In this document: positions 8,575 to 16,170 of the stretch, piece by piece
Numbering within the stretch: the first letter of the stretch is position 1
Layout: each line of letters starts with the position of its first letter
Source of the DNA: Nitrospirae bacterium UBA4572
GTDB taxonomy: Bacteria > Nitrospirota > Leptospirillia > Leptospirillales > Leptospirillaceae
Assembly (NCBI GenBank): GCA_002387725.1
Contig: DGKK01000051.1
Location: 38,605 to 68,880 of the forward strand
DNA length: 30,276 nt
Direction of reading: 5' to 3'
Made by a program: the position numbers and the translations under genes
The notes under the pieces: model-generated
What the model was told of the DNA's origin: nothing
Databases searched by the model: none
The model's input: only the letters and a program-made list of their open reading frames with translations

Positions 8575-10077
8575 CTATCCGTTGAATGAGGCGGTAAATT
8601 CTGTGAGAGCCGCCTTGAGGTTCGCCACCGTGGCATCGGAGAGTGCCTTTTCCTCCCGGATTGTCTGGAGAAGAGCACCATGACGACTGTCGAGGAAGAG
8701 ATGAAACTCCTTTTCGAAGGCGCCGACGCGGGAAGGAGCAACCTTATCGATAAATCCATTCGTCACGGCGAAAATAATGGCGATCTGCTTTTCCACCGGA
8801 AGGGGAGAGTAGTGCTGTTGCTTCAGAATCTCCGTCAGGCGAAGACCTCTCTCGATCTGATCGCGGGTGGTCTTGTCGAGGTCAGAGGCAAACTGGGCAA
8901 ACGCAGCCAGCTCCCGGAACTGAGCCATTTCGAGACGCATCTTTCCTGCCACCTGTTTCATGGCCTTTATCTGGGCGGCACCCCCGACTCGGGAGACCGA
9001 GATTCCCGGGTTGATGGCTGGCCGGATCCCGGAATAGAAAAGATCGGTTTCAAGGTAGATCTGCCCGTCGGTAATGGAAATGACATTGGTCGGAACGAAG
9101 GCCGACACGTCACCCGCCTGGGTTTCGATGATGGGAAGGGCCGTCAGGGAGCCTCCTCCGCTTTTTTCGTTGAGCCGCGCGGCCCGCTCAAGAAGTCGGG
9201 AATGGAGATAAAAAACGTCTCCAGGATAAGCTTCGCGGCCGGGAGGACGGCGGAGAAGAAGGGACATCTGCCGGTAGGCCCAGGCATGTTTGGTCAGGTC
9301 ATCATAGACGATCAGGGCATCCATTCCGCGATCCCGGAAGTATTCCCCCATGGCGCACCCCGCATAGGGAGCGATGTATTGGAGAGCAGCCGATTCGGCC
9401 GCCGAAGCAGAAACGACGATGGTATAGTCCATCGCCCCGTGCTTTTCGAGCGTGCGGATGACATTAACCACGCTGGAGGCTTTTTGGCCGATCGCTACAT
9501 AGATGCAGACGACATTGTTGCCCTTCTGATTGATGATGGTATCAAGGGCAATCGTCGTCTTTCCGGTCTGGCGATCACCGATGATGAGCTCACGCTGTCC
9601 GCGGCCAATGGGAATCATGGCATCGATGGCCTTGACTCCGGTCTGGAGGGGCACAGACACTGATTTTCTTGTGGAAACACCCGGGGCAATTTTTTCGATG
9701 GGAGAATGAAGTTCGGCCTTGATCGGGCCCTTTCCGTCCAGGGGCTCACCCATGGGGTTCACGACACGGCCGACAAGTCCAGGGCCCACGGGAACCTCCA
9801 TGATCTTGCCGGTGGTCCGAACCTCGTCGCCCACCACGGCATTCTCTCCACCTTCAAGAATCACCGCTCCAATCTCGTTTTCTTCGAGATTCAGCACCAA
9901 GGCGGTCCCACCCTTGATGAGCTCAAGCATCTCCCCCGACATGGCTTTCTCCAGGCCGGAAATACGGAGAATCCCGTCTCCGGAAGAGAGAATCGTCCCA
10001 CGATTTGAGGTCTCGACTCCTCCCTTGAAACTCCCCAGGTTTTTCATCAAGTTTTCAGTGATCTCTGAACTTTTCAA
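8575..10077 (-). CDS. atpA: ATP synthase F1 subunit alpha
   Basis: Regulatory/structural nucleotide-binding subunit of the F1 head; 500 residues. Walker A is GDRQTGKT at 167-174. The visual signature PAINPGISVSRVGGAAQ carries the Arg finger at R363. The start is a TTG (10075-10077) with GAGGG about four bases upstream; no ATG or GTG lies in frame between it and the preceding hairpin region. The next in-frame ATG is ten codons inside, and the family N-terminal helix starts before it. An 84-base gap to atpH contains hairpins; atpG follows after four bases. Confidence 0.98.
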   Translation of the reverse strand: MKSSEITENLMKNLGSFKGGVETSNRGTILSSGDGILRISGLEKAMSGEMLELIKGGTALVLNLEENEIGAVILEGGENAVVGDEVRTTGKIMEVPVGPGLVGRVVNPMGEPLDGKGPIKAELHSPIEKIAPGVSTRKSVSVPLQTGVKAIDAMIPIGRGQRELIIGDRQTGKTTIALDTIINQKGNNVVCIYVAIGQKASSVVNVIRTLEKHGAMDYTIVVSASAAESAALQYIAPYAGCAMGEYFRDRGMDALIVYDDLTKHAWAYRQMSLLLRRPPGREAYPGDVFYLHSRLLERAARLNEKSGGGSLTALPIIETQAGDVSAFVPTNVISITDGQIYLETDLFYSGIRPAINPGISVSRVGGAAQIKAMKQVAGKMRLEMAQFRELAAFAQFASDLDKTTRDQIERGLRLTEILKQQHYSPLPVEKQIAIIFAVTNGFIDKVAPSRVGAFEKEFHLFLDSRHGALLQTIREEKALSDATVANLKAALTEFTASFNG

Positions 10078-10102
10078 GGCACCCTCGTATGATATGAATG
10101 AC

Positions 10103-10159
10103 GCCCGACCCGGCGGGCCTTCTTCGGTAACAGATTCGGCCGATCCTAGTCTTCGGACT
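10103..10159 (-). other. Hairpins between atpH and atpA
   Basis: The 84-base gap contains GCCCG/CGGGC (10103-10107 and 10114-10118, six-base loop) and a small AGTC/GACT stem closed by a four-base loop (10148-10159), with an 8-base palindrome TCGGCCGA between them. Neither stem has a U-tract, so processing or translational tuning is more likely than termination. Confidence 0.4.
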
Positions 10160-10161
10160 CG

Positions 10162-10764
10162 TCAGGCCGATTTCAGAAGCTGTCTTTCGAGTTCGCGAAT
10201 TCGGGAGGAGAGGCTCGCGTCCCAAACCCGGGATCCTATTCTTATCTCAAGCCCTGCCAAGAGACTCGGACGAACCGTCCAGGCGGGGCGAACCGAAAGA
10301 TTTCCCTTCCTCTCGCCTCCCTGCTGGAACTCCTTACCGTTGACAAAGTGCGTAACGGTCTCGAGGACCTTCTTTCTGTCCTCAGCCGACAATTCGGCTG
10401 CCGAAAGAATTTCGACCCTAACCTGATTCGTCCTGACATCAAAGGATTTTTCGATCCGGTCCCTGAGGGGGGCAAGGGCTTCCCAAAGATTTCCCTCAAG
10501 GAGAGGGACAATAACAATGTCAGCCTTTTCTGGAAGTCGGCTTCCCAGCGTCTGGGCAAAGAAGCCACGAAGAAAAACAACCTTCTCCTCGAGAGAGACC
10601 TTTCCATCGAGGGCAAAGCTCCTCAGCGGCCGAAAATGCTTGAGACTCTCCCCAAGACCGATCAATGCTATCCAGCCTTCGAGCCGGCCTTCGTCAGTTC
10701 CGATCGCATCCGAGATCGACTGGACCCATCGGTCCATAAAGCGAGGATCGACAGCGAATGCCAT
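10162..10764 (-). CDS. atpH: ATP synthase F1 subunit delta
   Basis: Peripheral-stalk connector between F1 alpha subunits and the b subunit. The product has 200 residues, about 20 longer than many family members. The N-terminal helical domain (AFAVDPRFMDRWVQSISDAI) and the C-terminal portion around VRVEILSAAELSAEDRKKV match the usual 'V.V.SA..L...' pattern. The ATG overlaps the atpF stop by one base (TGATG), implying translational coupling. Identity rests on gene order plus this C-terminal pattern; sequence conservation in this family is always low. Confidence 0.93.
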   Translation of the reverse strand: MAFAVDPRFMDRWVQSISDAIGTDEGRLEGWIALIGLGESLKHFRPLRSFALDGKVSLEEKVVFLRGFFAQTLGSRLPEKADIVIVPLLEGNLWEALAPLRDRIEKSFDVRTNQVRVEILSAAELSAEDRKKVLETVTHFVNGKEFQQGGERKGNLSVRPAWTVRPSLLAGLEIRIGSRVWDASLSSRIRELERQLLKSA

Positions 10765-11270
10765 CAGCCGGCCTTCCGTTCATCGATGGCCTTCATGGCC
10801 TTGTTGATATAAACAACCTTCTGTGTGTCGGTGAGGGTTTCCTCGAGAATCGTCTCGAGGCTCCTCACGACGAGAGTGACCGTTTCGGTGCGAAGCTCCG
10901 ACTTCATCTTCTCCCGGTCTGCGGCAATCTGGGCAGCGGCCTTGTCGAGCTCGGCCTTCACCGACTGGGCAATCTCCTTCTCCCGCTCTTCCCGGAGGGT
11001 CCGAGCCATTTCTTCCGCCTGCCGGATCATGTTTTCTGCCTGTGCACGGGCTTTTTCAAGAAGCTCATGCTGTTCGGCGAGAAGCTTTTCAGCCTCTTCA
11101 CGGCTTTTGCGGGCGGCCTCCATGTCGGAAGAGACCTTGGTCCGGCGCTCGTCGAGAATCCGGATCAGGGAAGGGTAAAGATACTTCCCAACGATAAAGA
11201 GCATCAGCGCAAAGGAGACCAGCGACCAGAAGATGGTCGATGGGAAAAATTGGCTATCAAACTGAGGCAT
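10764..11270 (-). CDS. atpF: ATP synthase Fo subunit b
   Basis: Membrane-anchored peripheral stalk. The 168-residue product has one N-terminal membrane helix (about 12-32) followed by a long, highly charged helix (about 40-150) of the dimerising b type, with heptad-like AEKLLAEQHELLEKARAQAE. A Shine-Dalgarno AAGGA lies seven bases before the ATG. Only one b-type gene is present (no b-prime), as in non-photosynthetic bacteria. It is separated from atpE by 93 bases containing a strong hairpin, and it is coupled to atpH by a one-base overlap. Confidence 0.96.
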   Translation of the reverse strand: MPQFDSQFFPSTIFWSLVSFALMLFIVGKYLYPSLIRILDERRTKVSSDMEAARKSREEAEKLLAEQHELLEKARAQAENMIRQAEEMARTLREEREKEIAQSVKAELDKAAAQIAADREKMKSELRTETVTLVVRSLETILEETLTDTQKVVYINKAMKAIDERKAG

Positions 11271-11303
11271 GGGCCATTCCTTTATATTCCTCGATGGGGG
11301 TCC

Positions 11304-11332
11304 GCCGAAGGACGCCCTGAGGTCCTTTCGGC
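11304..11332 (-). other. Strong intercistronic hairpin between atpE and atpF
   Basis: GCCGAAGGAC (11304-11313) pairs with GTCCTTTCGGC (11322-11332) with one bulged base and an eight-base loop. It lies just after atpE, whose product is needed in many copies per enzyme. A 3' stabilising or attenuating role is a reasonable inference. No U-tract follows on the minus strand. Confidence 0.5.
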
Positions 11333-11363
11333 TTGTGACATTCGATTCGGACCCGGACGTTGG

Positions 11364-11594
11364 CTACTTTCTGAGACCCATGATGATAAAGGCAATCACG
11401 AGGGCATAGAGAGCCACGGCTTCAGAAAGGGCGAATCCGAGCCACATGTACTTCGATACCCGGCCTTCGATCTCCGGCTGTCTTGCCACAGCCTCGATCA
11501 TCTTGCCGAAGATGTAGCCGATTCCGGCTCCCGACCCGGCGACACCGATAGCGGCCGCACCCATACCGATCAACGCTGCTGCATGCACATCCAT
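11364..11594 (-). CDS. atpE: ATP synthase Fo subunit c
   Basis: Proteolipid of the rotor ring; 76 residues forming two membrane helices (about 6-32 and 50-73) joined by the polar loop ARQPE (37-41). The ion-binding carboxylate is E58 in ALSEAVALYAL. Compared with sodium-type rings, the helix 1 Gln is Ile here (GIG at 24-26) and the Ser after the Glu is Ala59, so the ring should be proton-coupled. AGGAGG nine bases before the ATG is the strongest ribosome site of the operon, fitting the high copy need of subunit c. It follows atpB by 24 bases and is followed by a strong hairpin. Confidence 0.98.
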   Translation of the reverse strand: MDVHAAALIGMGAAAIGVAGSGAGIGYIFGKMIEAVARQPEIEGRVSKYMWLGFALSEAVALYALVIAFIIMGLRK

Positions 11595-11618
11595 GAAAAA
11601 TTTCCTCCTGAAGGATCG

Positions 11619-12389
11619 TTAGTGGTTCAACTTCATCGCCTGGCCAAGATAGACGGCCGAGAGTACGGCGAAGATATAAGCCTGGATAAAAGCCACCAGG
11701 ACTTCCAAAAGGTACAGGACGACCGAGATGGAGAATGGCAACCACTTGAGATAGATTGCCAGCGAGGTCGTCAGGGTGAAAAGAACGAAGAGAATGGTGT
11801 GGCCGGCTGTCATGTTGGCAAAGAGACGAACAGCCAGCGAAAGGGGTCGGGCCAGCTGGGAGATGATCTCGATGGGGATAACCAGAGGCATCATCCAGCC
11901 GGGAACTCCTTCAGGAACGAGGATCGAAAGAAACTTGATTCCGTGACGACCGAATCCGATGAGAATACTCAGGACATACACCGTCACAGCCAAAAGGCCC
12001 GTAAGAATGATCTGGGAGGTTACCGTATAGACCCCGGGAATCAAACCGAGGAAGTTGCCGAGGAAGACGAAGAGAAAGAGCGTGAAGATCGGCAGAAGAA
12101 ACTTTTTCCGATTTTCCTCTCCCACATTTTCGTCGACAATCGTCGTCATCGTCTCAAAGAGCATCTCAACAGCCGATTGGAGACGACCCGGAACAAGGGC
12201 AGCCCCTCGGGCAAAATACAGGGAGACGACCGCGGTGATGCCGACACAGAGCCACATCGAGACGACCGCCTGAGTGACAGTGATGTCGAATCCGAGGAGG
12301 TGAAGCCTGATGATGGGATGAAGAAAGAACTCTTCAAGGGGATTGCCTTGCAACATTTCCTCCAGTATGGGCCAGTGGGTCTCTGGCAC
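11619..12389 (-). CDS. atpB: ATP synthase Fo subunit a
   Basis: Membrane stator subunit that carries the proton half-channels. The 256-residue product has five to six hydrophobic segments. The essential arginine is R188 in RPLSLAVRLFANMTAGH, and the conserved GNFLGLIPG lies at 111-119. I used the GTG at 12389, although no clear Shine-Dalgarno precedes it. An ATG 11 codons later (12356), preceded closely by GGAGG, would begin MLQGNPLEEFFLHP, where many homologues start, so the true N-terminus is uncertain. It follows the atpZ/I-like gene by 27 bases. Confidence 0.96.
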   Translation of the reverse strand: MPETHWPILEEMLQGNPLEEFFLHPIIRLHLLGFDITVTQAVVSMWLCVGITAVVSLYFARGAALVPGRLQSAVEMLFETMTTIVDENVGEENRKKFLLPIFTLFLFVFLGNFLGLIPGVYTVTSQIILTGLLAVTVYVLSILIGFGRHGIKFLSILVPEGVPGWMMPLVIPIEIISQLARPLSLAVRLFANMTAGHTILFVLFTLTTSLAIYLKWLPFSISVVLYLLEVLVAFIQAYIFAVLSAVYLGQAMKLNH

Positions 12390-12416
12390 ACGATGAACCG
12401 GAACGTGGATCCTGGC

Positions 12417-12644
12417 CTATTTTTTTCCGGAGCCCCCGTCAATCAGGCGGCTCATCTCCTGGTAGACGAGCCAGAACCCGGTCGCCCCACCAGTGACGAG
12501 ACCTGCCAGCGACAATGCAGGAAAAAACCTCATCTTGAGCATGGTGTCGAGATAGTAGCCCCCTGCGGCACAAACGAAGGTCACGGCCACAAGTTCAAAT
12601 CCGATCCGGGCGATGAACCAGCCCCCTTTATTCTTCTGGTCCAT
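12417..12644 (-). CDS. AtpZ/AtpI-like ATP synthase accessory protein
   Basis: A 75-residue protein with two membrane helices (about 14-32 and 43-62), a basic N-terminus, and small-residue packing LAGLVTGGATGFW in helix 2. This fits the small ATPase_gene1/AtpZ type found ahead of atpB in many bacteria. Such proteins are linked to c-ring assembly or to Mg/Ca transport; which applies here is unknown. It is the first gene of the atp operon, about 97 bases after the inferred transcription start. AAGG lies about nine bases before the ATG. Assignment rests on size, topology and position. Confidence 0.8.
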   Translation of the reverse strand: MDQKNKGGWFIARIGFELVAVTFVCAAGGYYLDTMLKMRFFPALSLAGLVTGGATGFWLVYQEMSRLIDGGSGKK

Positions 12645-12747
12645 GGGAGAGCCTTCAGGGGTGCGATGCGTGGGATGTCCGAGGAATCCGCTCGGGAGAC
12701 CCCGACGTGAGACAACATGCGTCTGTTGTCAAATGCACATCTTTTTA

Positions 12748-12776
12748 ATCTTAGCGTTTTTTGTGAATTTGTTCAA
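12748..12776 (-). promoter_or_regulatory. sigma70-type promoter of the atp operon
   Basis: On the minus strand TTGAAC (12771-12776) and TAAGAT (12748-12753) are separated by exactly 17 bases, in an AT-rich patch of an otherwise GC-rich region. The start of transcription should lie near 12741, giving a leader of roughly 97 bases before the first atp gene. Confidence 0.7.
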
Positions 12777-13040
12777 GACTGGACGGAAGATTTTTGGATG
12801 GCTCCGAGAAAGGTCTTTTCTCCGGAAAAACTCTTGCTCTCCCCGCAAAACCCTGTTACGGCTACTCAAGAAACTTTCCTGATTCACCGATAGAGCTCCA
12901 AAGAACACGATCATTTACCAGATCAAACTATGGACTATGAAAAATTAAGATTTTTCCTTCATCATCATTTTCATTAACGGATCGGAACTCTCTAGTATCC
13001 CATGGATAATAAGGATTTTTTAACACCACTTATCTGGGGT

Positions 13041-13079
13041 GGTCTCGAGAAAACACACCTGACAACCGCTCGGGAGACC
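13041..13079 (+). promoter_or_regulatory. Hairpin overlapping the chemoreceptor ribosome site
   Basis: GGTCTC (13041-13046) plus the next GAG can pair with CTC(GG)GAGACC ending at 13079, nine pairs with a two-base bulge. The probable Shine-Dalgarno GGGAG (13072-13076), seven bases before the ATG, lies in the 3' arm and would be hidden when folded. Confidence 0.35.
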
Positions 13080-13083
13080 GGTC

Positions 13084-14694
13084 ATGAGAAAGCTGATTAA
13101 AAAAACCATCATAATCGTGGTGATGATGCTCTCCATCAATATCGGGATCGGGCTTTGGCTCCAGCATCAGGTGACATTGTCTCTCGAAAAGGAAGCGGCG
13201 CTTCAGCATGTGGCTGTTGACCTTGCCCTGATGATGGCGTCGGAGGCCCGGATGGAGCGCTCAATGACCGCCTTGGGGGAGGACCCGAAAAAAAACTTTC
13301 AGGCCGCTTCCGCCCAGGTCATACAGATGAAGGCCCTCTCACATGTTCAGCTGGTTCGTCTTGAAGCCGACGCCACAAACGCCTGGGGAAACACCGATCC
13401 CCTCAAGAACCTGATCAAAAACCGAAACGAGTCCCACTCCACATCCCTCCAGATCGTCAATCTCGTCCGGAACCACCATGAGGCCATGGCTCCCCTCCTC
13501 TGGGACAAGATTGCCCATCCGGCCTTCTCTCACTATGTCTCCGAAACGCGAATCATCTTTGCTGACATCTCACGGCAGATCAACAAGCTCAACAGGAGCG
13601 TCGAGCACCGACGATCGATGCAAACCTGGGTCCAGATCCTGACCCTCATTGCCTGGGCCATCGCCCTCTTTCTCGATTTCCGAATGCTTTCGGCCATGGC
13701 TCCCCGCCTCGAAAAGGCGGCAAATGTCGTCAATCTCGCCTCAAAACGCGACCTGACAGAGCTTTCAGGGGTCGACGGCGACGATGAAGCCGGGAAAGTC
13801 GGCCGGAGCATAGACCGCATGATCGGCGAACTCTCGGGAGTCACCCGGGACCTCAATACCAATGCCCTCTCCATCACCAAAGAAACCGACCACCTCTCCA
13901 CCGTTCTCGAGGCGGTTTCCAAAGGATTTGTCGAAGCGGTCAATACCCTTTCGGGGGTTCAGGAAAAGGCCCGAGAGCTTGCAGAGAAAGCGGCCCAGGA
14001 AACCCTTCTGGCCTCCGACATGGGCCAGTCCTCGAAGAGAGCCGTTCAAGAGGCTGATGCCGGAGGACGCACCGTCCAGAGCGTACTCGAGTCCGTCCGT
14101 TCTTCTTCCGAGGAGATCACAAGCCTGGCAAACCGCATCGCCGGACTCGAAGAGGCGAGCCAGAAGATTGGGGCGATCGCAGGATCGATTTCCGCCATCG
14201 CCTCCCAGACCAACCTCCTGGCGTTGAATGCCGCCATTGAAGCGGCGCGGGCAGGAGAACAGGGGAGAGGGTTCGCAGTTGTGGCCGATGAAGTCAGAAA
14301 GCTGGCCCAGACAACGACTCAGGCCACGGAAGAAATCAGTGATGCAATTTCATCCATCCAGAGATCCATCTCCGAGACCGTGACCGACATCCGCAAGGAA
14401 GCGGCGGCACTGGCGGCCTGTGGCTCCCAGGCCGTTGCGGCCGAAAAGGCGATCGATTCCCTGGCCCGCATGGTCAAGGGAACCGGAGAAAACGTCGAAA
14501 AGATCGTGACCGAGACCGAGGTCCAGAAGCAGGGCTCCGATCGGATTCTCGAAGCGGTCGTCTCCCTGTCGAAGATCATGGAGGCCCGGGGACAGGATGT
14601 CTCTTCCGCCATTCCTGCAGTCGAACACCTGAGAGGGATTGTGGAGGAGCTATCGTCCCTCACCTCCTCCTTCCGAATCACGACAAAGAGCTGA
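13084..14694 (+). CDS. Methyl-accepting chemotaxis protein
   Basis: Transmembrane chemoreceptor that signals through CheW/CheA; 536 residues. Membrane helix 1 spans about residues 8-26 and helix 2 about 182-198. They flank a roughly 155-residue, mostly helical outside domain of the four-helix-bundle size class, with no obvious ligand signature. A HAMP-like linker follows (about 200-250), then a long coiled coil. The hairpin tip is highly conserved (AIASQTNLLALNAAIEAARA, then GEQGRGFAVVADEVRKLA, residues 371-408). There is no C-terminal CheR-tether pentapeptide. The gene stands alone, divergent from the atp operon, with no other chemotaxis genes nearby. GGGAG lies seven bases before the ATG and may be masked by a hairpin. 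The ligand is unknown. Confidence 0.95.
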   Translation: MRKLIKKTIIIVVMMLSINIGIGLWLQHQVTLSLEKEAALQHVAVDLALMMASEARMERSMTALGEDPKKNFQAASAQVIQMKALSHVQLVRLEADATNAWGNTDPLKNLIKNRNESHSTSLQIVNLVRNHHEAMAPLLWDKIAHPAFSHYVSETRIIFADISRQINKLNRSVEHRRSMQTWVQILTLIAWAIALFLDFRMLSAMAPRLEKAANVVNLASKRDLTELSGVDGDDEAGKVGRSIDRMIGELSGVTRDLNTNALSITKETDHLSTVLEAVSKGFVEAVNTLSGVQEKARELAEKAAQETLLASDMGQSSKRAVQEADAGGRTVQSVLESVRSSSEEITSLANRIAGLEEASQKIGAIAGSISAIASQTNLLALNAAIEAARAGEQGRGFAVVADEVRKLAQTTTQATEEISDAISSIQRSISETVTDIRKEAAALAACGSQAVAAEKAIDSLARMVKGTGENVEKIVTETEVQKQGSDRILEAVVSLSKIMEARGQDVSSAIPAVEHLRGIVEELSSLTSSFRITTKS

Positions 14695-14734
14695 GTGTCG
14701 AGGCCCGATTGCTCACGCCACACAGTTTTGCAGT

Positions 14735-14754
14735 AAGCCCTGCCCTTCGGGCTT
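14735..14754 (+). terminator. Weak hairpin after the chemoreceptor gene
   Basis: AAGCCC (14735-14740) pairs with GGGCTT (14749-14754) around an eight-base loop, 40 bases after the stop. There is no run of T afterwards, so it is only a candidate terminator. Nothing else is seen in 14695-14975 apart from the ribosome site of the next gene. Confidence 0.3.
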
Positions 14755-14975
14755 CCGCCGGCGATAGACGAAGCCTCTCCTTGCCCCTCACCCCCCGCTC
14801 CAGTAAAATCAGTTCGACGAGAGTTTAGCCGGCTCGGATTCCTCGGCATAAGGATCCGTGGTAACGTCCACACTTTTGGGGCCCCGTTTTCCTTGCCATC
14901 CCGGAAGAAAAACTGTCCCCAGGCCGATCCTTCCCGTTTCTTCCGGACGGAACCCATCATACTGAAAGGATCGCC

Positions 14976-15515
14976 GTGATACCCCGCATTCTCTGGCTCG
15001 TCTATGGATATATTCTGGTCTTCCTAACGGGAGGCTCCATCCTCATGACCCTTTTCGTCGCTCCTGCCCTCTTTCTCCACTTGGGAACGAAAAAGGCCGG
15101 GGAGGCCGTGGCAGCCCTCTTTCCCGGATATTTTCACCTGCTCTTCACCGGCCTTCTGGTGGAGGTCCTTCTCCTTCTATTTCTTTCGAAGCTCTCCCGA
15201 CGACCGACCAGGGTACTCCTTTTCACCTTCTCCGCGGGACTTCTCATTTCCGCCCTTCTCGCCTTCTATCTTGGCCCCCGGGCCTCGGCCCTCAAGGCTC
15301 TCCACGATGCGCTCCCCTCCGATGCGGCCCTGATGTCGGCCTTCGCCGCAGCCCACCGGGAGAGTTTCATGGCGAACCTCGTCATCCTGATCGGCCTTTT
15401 GGGGGCGACACTCTCCCTCCTCTCCCGCACGGTCGAGTATCCCTCCCCCGCGCCGACCGTCATCCCCGGGAAAACACCTCCGACGGATCCGACAGGAGAG
15501 CGTCCGGTCGGCTAG
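14976..15515 (+). CDS. DUF4149-like integral membrane protein
   Basis: A 179-residue membrane protein with about four hydrophobic segments (roughly 6-28, 50-70, 78-100, 131-150). The pattern YGYILVFLTGGSILMTLFVAP, then ALFPGYFHL, a central LGPRASALKAL and a late AAHRESFMANLVILIGLLGA resembles the DUF4149/TMEM205-like family, whose biochemical role is not established. The start is GTG with AGGA six bases upstream. The proline-rich C-terminus overlaps the convergent HAD phosphatase gene by 56 bases. Family assignment is from memory of the pattern and is moderately sure. Confidence 0.75.
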   Translation: MIPRILWLVYGYILVFLTGGSILMTLFVAPALFLHLGTKKAGEAVAALFPGYFHLLFTGLLVEVLLLLFLSKLSRRPTRVLLFTFSAGLLISALLAFYLGPRASALKALHDALPSDAALMSAFAAAHRESFMANLVILIGLLGATLSLLSRTVEYPSPAPTVIPGKTPPTDPTGERPVG

Positions 15516-16113
15516 AGGCCGGATCTCCAAACCCCCAGAGCACCCCCCAGGTCGTCACCCCCGCAAGCTTTCCCGCCTCGATGTCGACGGGGCTGTCTCC
15601 CACCATCAGGATCCGGTCCGTCGGGATGCCAAGCCCCTCCATGGCCGCAAAGAGTGGCGCCGGATGGGGCTTTCTCTCGGGACAGGTATCTCCTCCAACG
15701 ATCCGGACAAAGAGTTCCGTCGCTCCCAGGCGGGCCAGAAGGGAGCGGCAGAGATCCTCCCGCTTGTTCGAAACCACGGCGTGAAGGGCCTTCGAATGGG
15801 CGATTCCCTCGCGCAGTCCCGGATAGAAGCGGGTTGTATCGGCCAGGTGTCTCCGGTACCAGACCAAAAAGATCTCGATCGCCTCCTCCACCGTTTCCGG
15901 ATCGGTCCCGGCAGGGAGCGCCGACGTTACCAGATGGCGAACCCCCTGCCCGACCATCTGCGAGAATCGGTCAAAGGATACCGTCGGGTATCCCAGGGCC
16001 CGCATCGCCACATTGGTCGCCCCCACCAGATCCATCCGGGAGTCCACCAGAGTGCCGTCAAGATCCCACAGGACAAGATCGAACTCCTCGATTCCCTTTC
16101 TTTTCGCTTTCAT
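15460..16113 (-). CDS. gph: HAD-family phosphatase, phosphoglycolate phosphatase-like
   Basis: A 217-residue cytoplasmic HAD hydrolase. Motif I is DLDGT with nucleophile D17 and acid/base D19, a helical cap follows, motif II is S115 in VVSNK, motif III Lys is K148 in ERKPHP, and motif IV is VGDSPVDIEAG (171-181). This order and spacing match the Gph/PGP group that removes phosphate from 2-phosphoglycolate, but related enzymes act on other small phosphates, so the substrate is inferred. GGGAGG lies eight bases before the ATG. It follows the ABC permease gene by 57 bases and could be the last gene of that operon. Its 3' end overlaps the convergent DUF4149 gene. Confidence 0.85.
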   Translation of the reverse strand: MKAKRKGIEEFDLVLWDLDGTLVDSRMDLVGATNVAMRALGYPTVSFDRFSQMVGQGVRHLVTSALPAGTDPETVEEAIEIFLVWYRRHLADTTRFYPGLREGIAHSKALHAVVSNKREDLCRSLLARLGATELFVRIVGGDTCPERKPHPAPLFAAMEGLGIPTDRILMVGDSPVDIEAGKLAGVTTWGVLWGFGDPASSRPDALLSDPSEVFSRG

Positions 16114-16170
16114 TCCTTCTGCCTCCCTTTATTTTCTCCTTCTACAACCCGAACCCTTCCCCCTCCCCGC

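Larger units (their letters stand above)
12645..13083. other. Divergent intergenic region between the atp operon and the chemoreceptor
   Basis: These 439 bases contain no credible gene. The left part carries the atp promoter. For the plus-strand chemoreceptor there are two weak promoter candidates. One is a sigma28-like -10, ACCGATAG at 12886-12893. The other is TTTACC (12914-12919) with TATGAA (12936-12941) at 16-base spacing. The region is AT-rich between 12905 and 13025. A hairpin sits over the chemoreceptor ribosome site (13041-13079). Confidence 0.55.

Noticed and set aside
8571..8759. N-terminal extension of atpG into atpA
   Set aside because: The 63 extra residues are an out-of-frame reading of atpA; the conserved gamma N-terminus begins exactly at the ATG at 8570.
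10758..12710. A 650-codon open frame on the plus strand opposite atpF, atpE and atpB
   Set aside because: It lies antisense to several certain genes, has a low-complexity charged composition (many Asp, Gly, His, Arg) and no domain or ribosome site; it is a by-product of the codon bias of the real genes.
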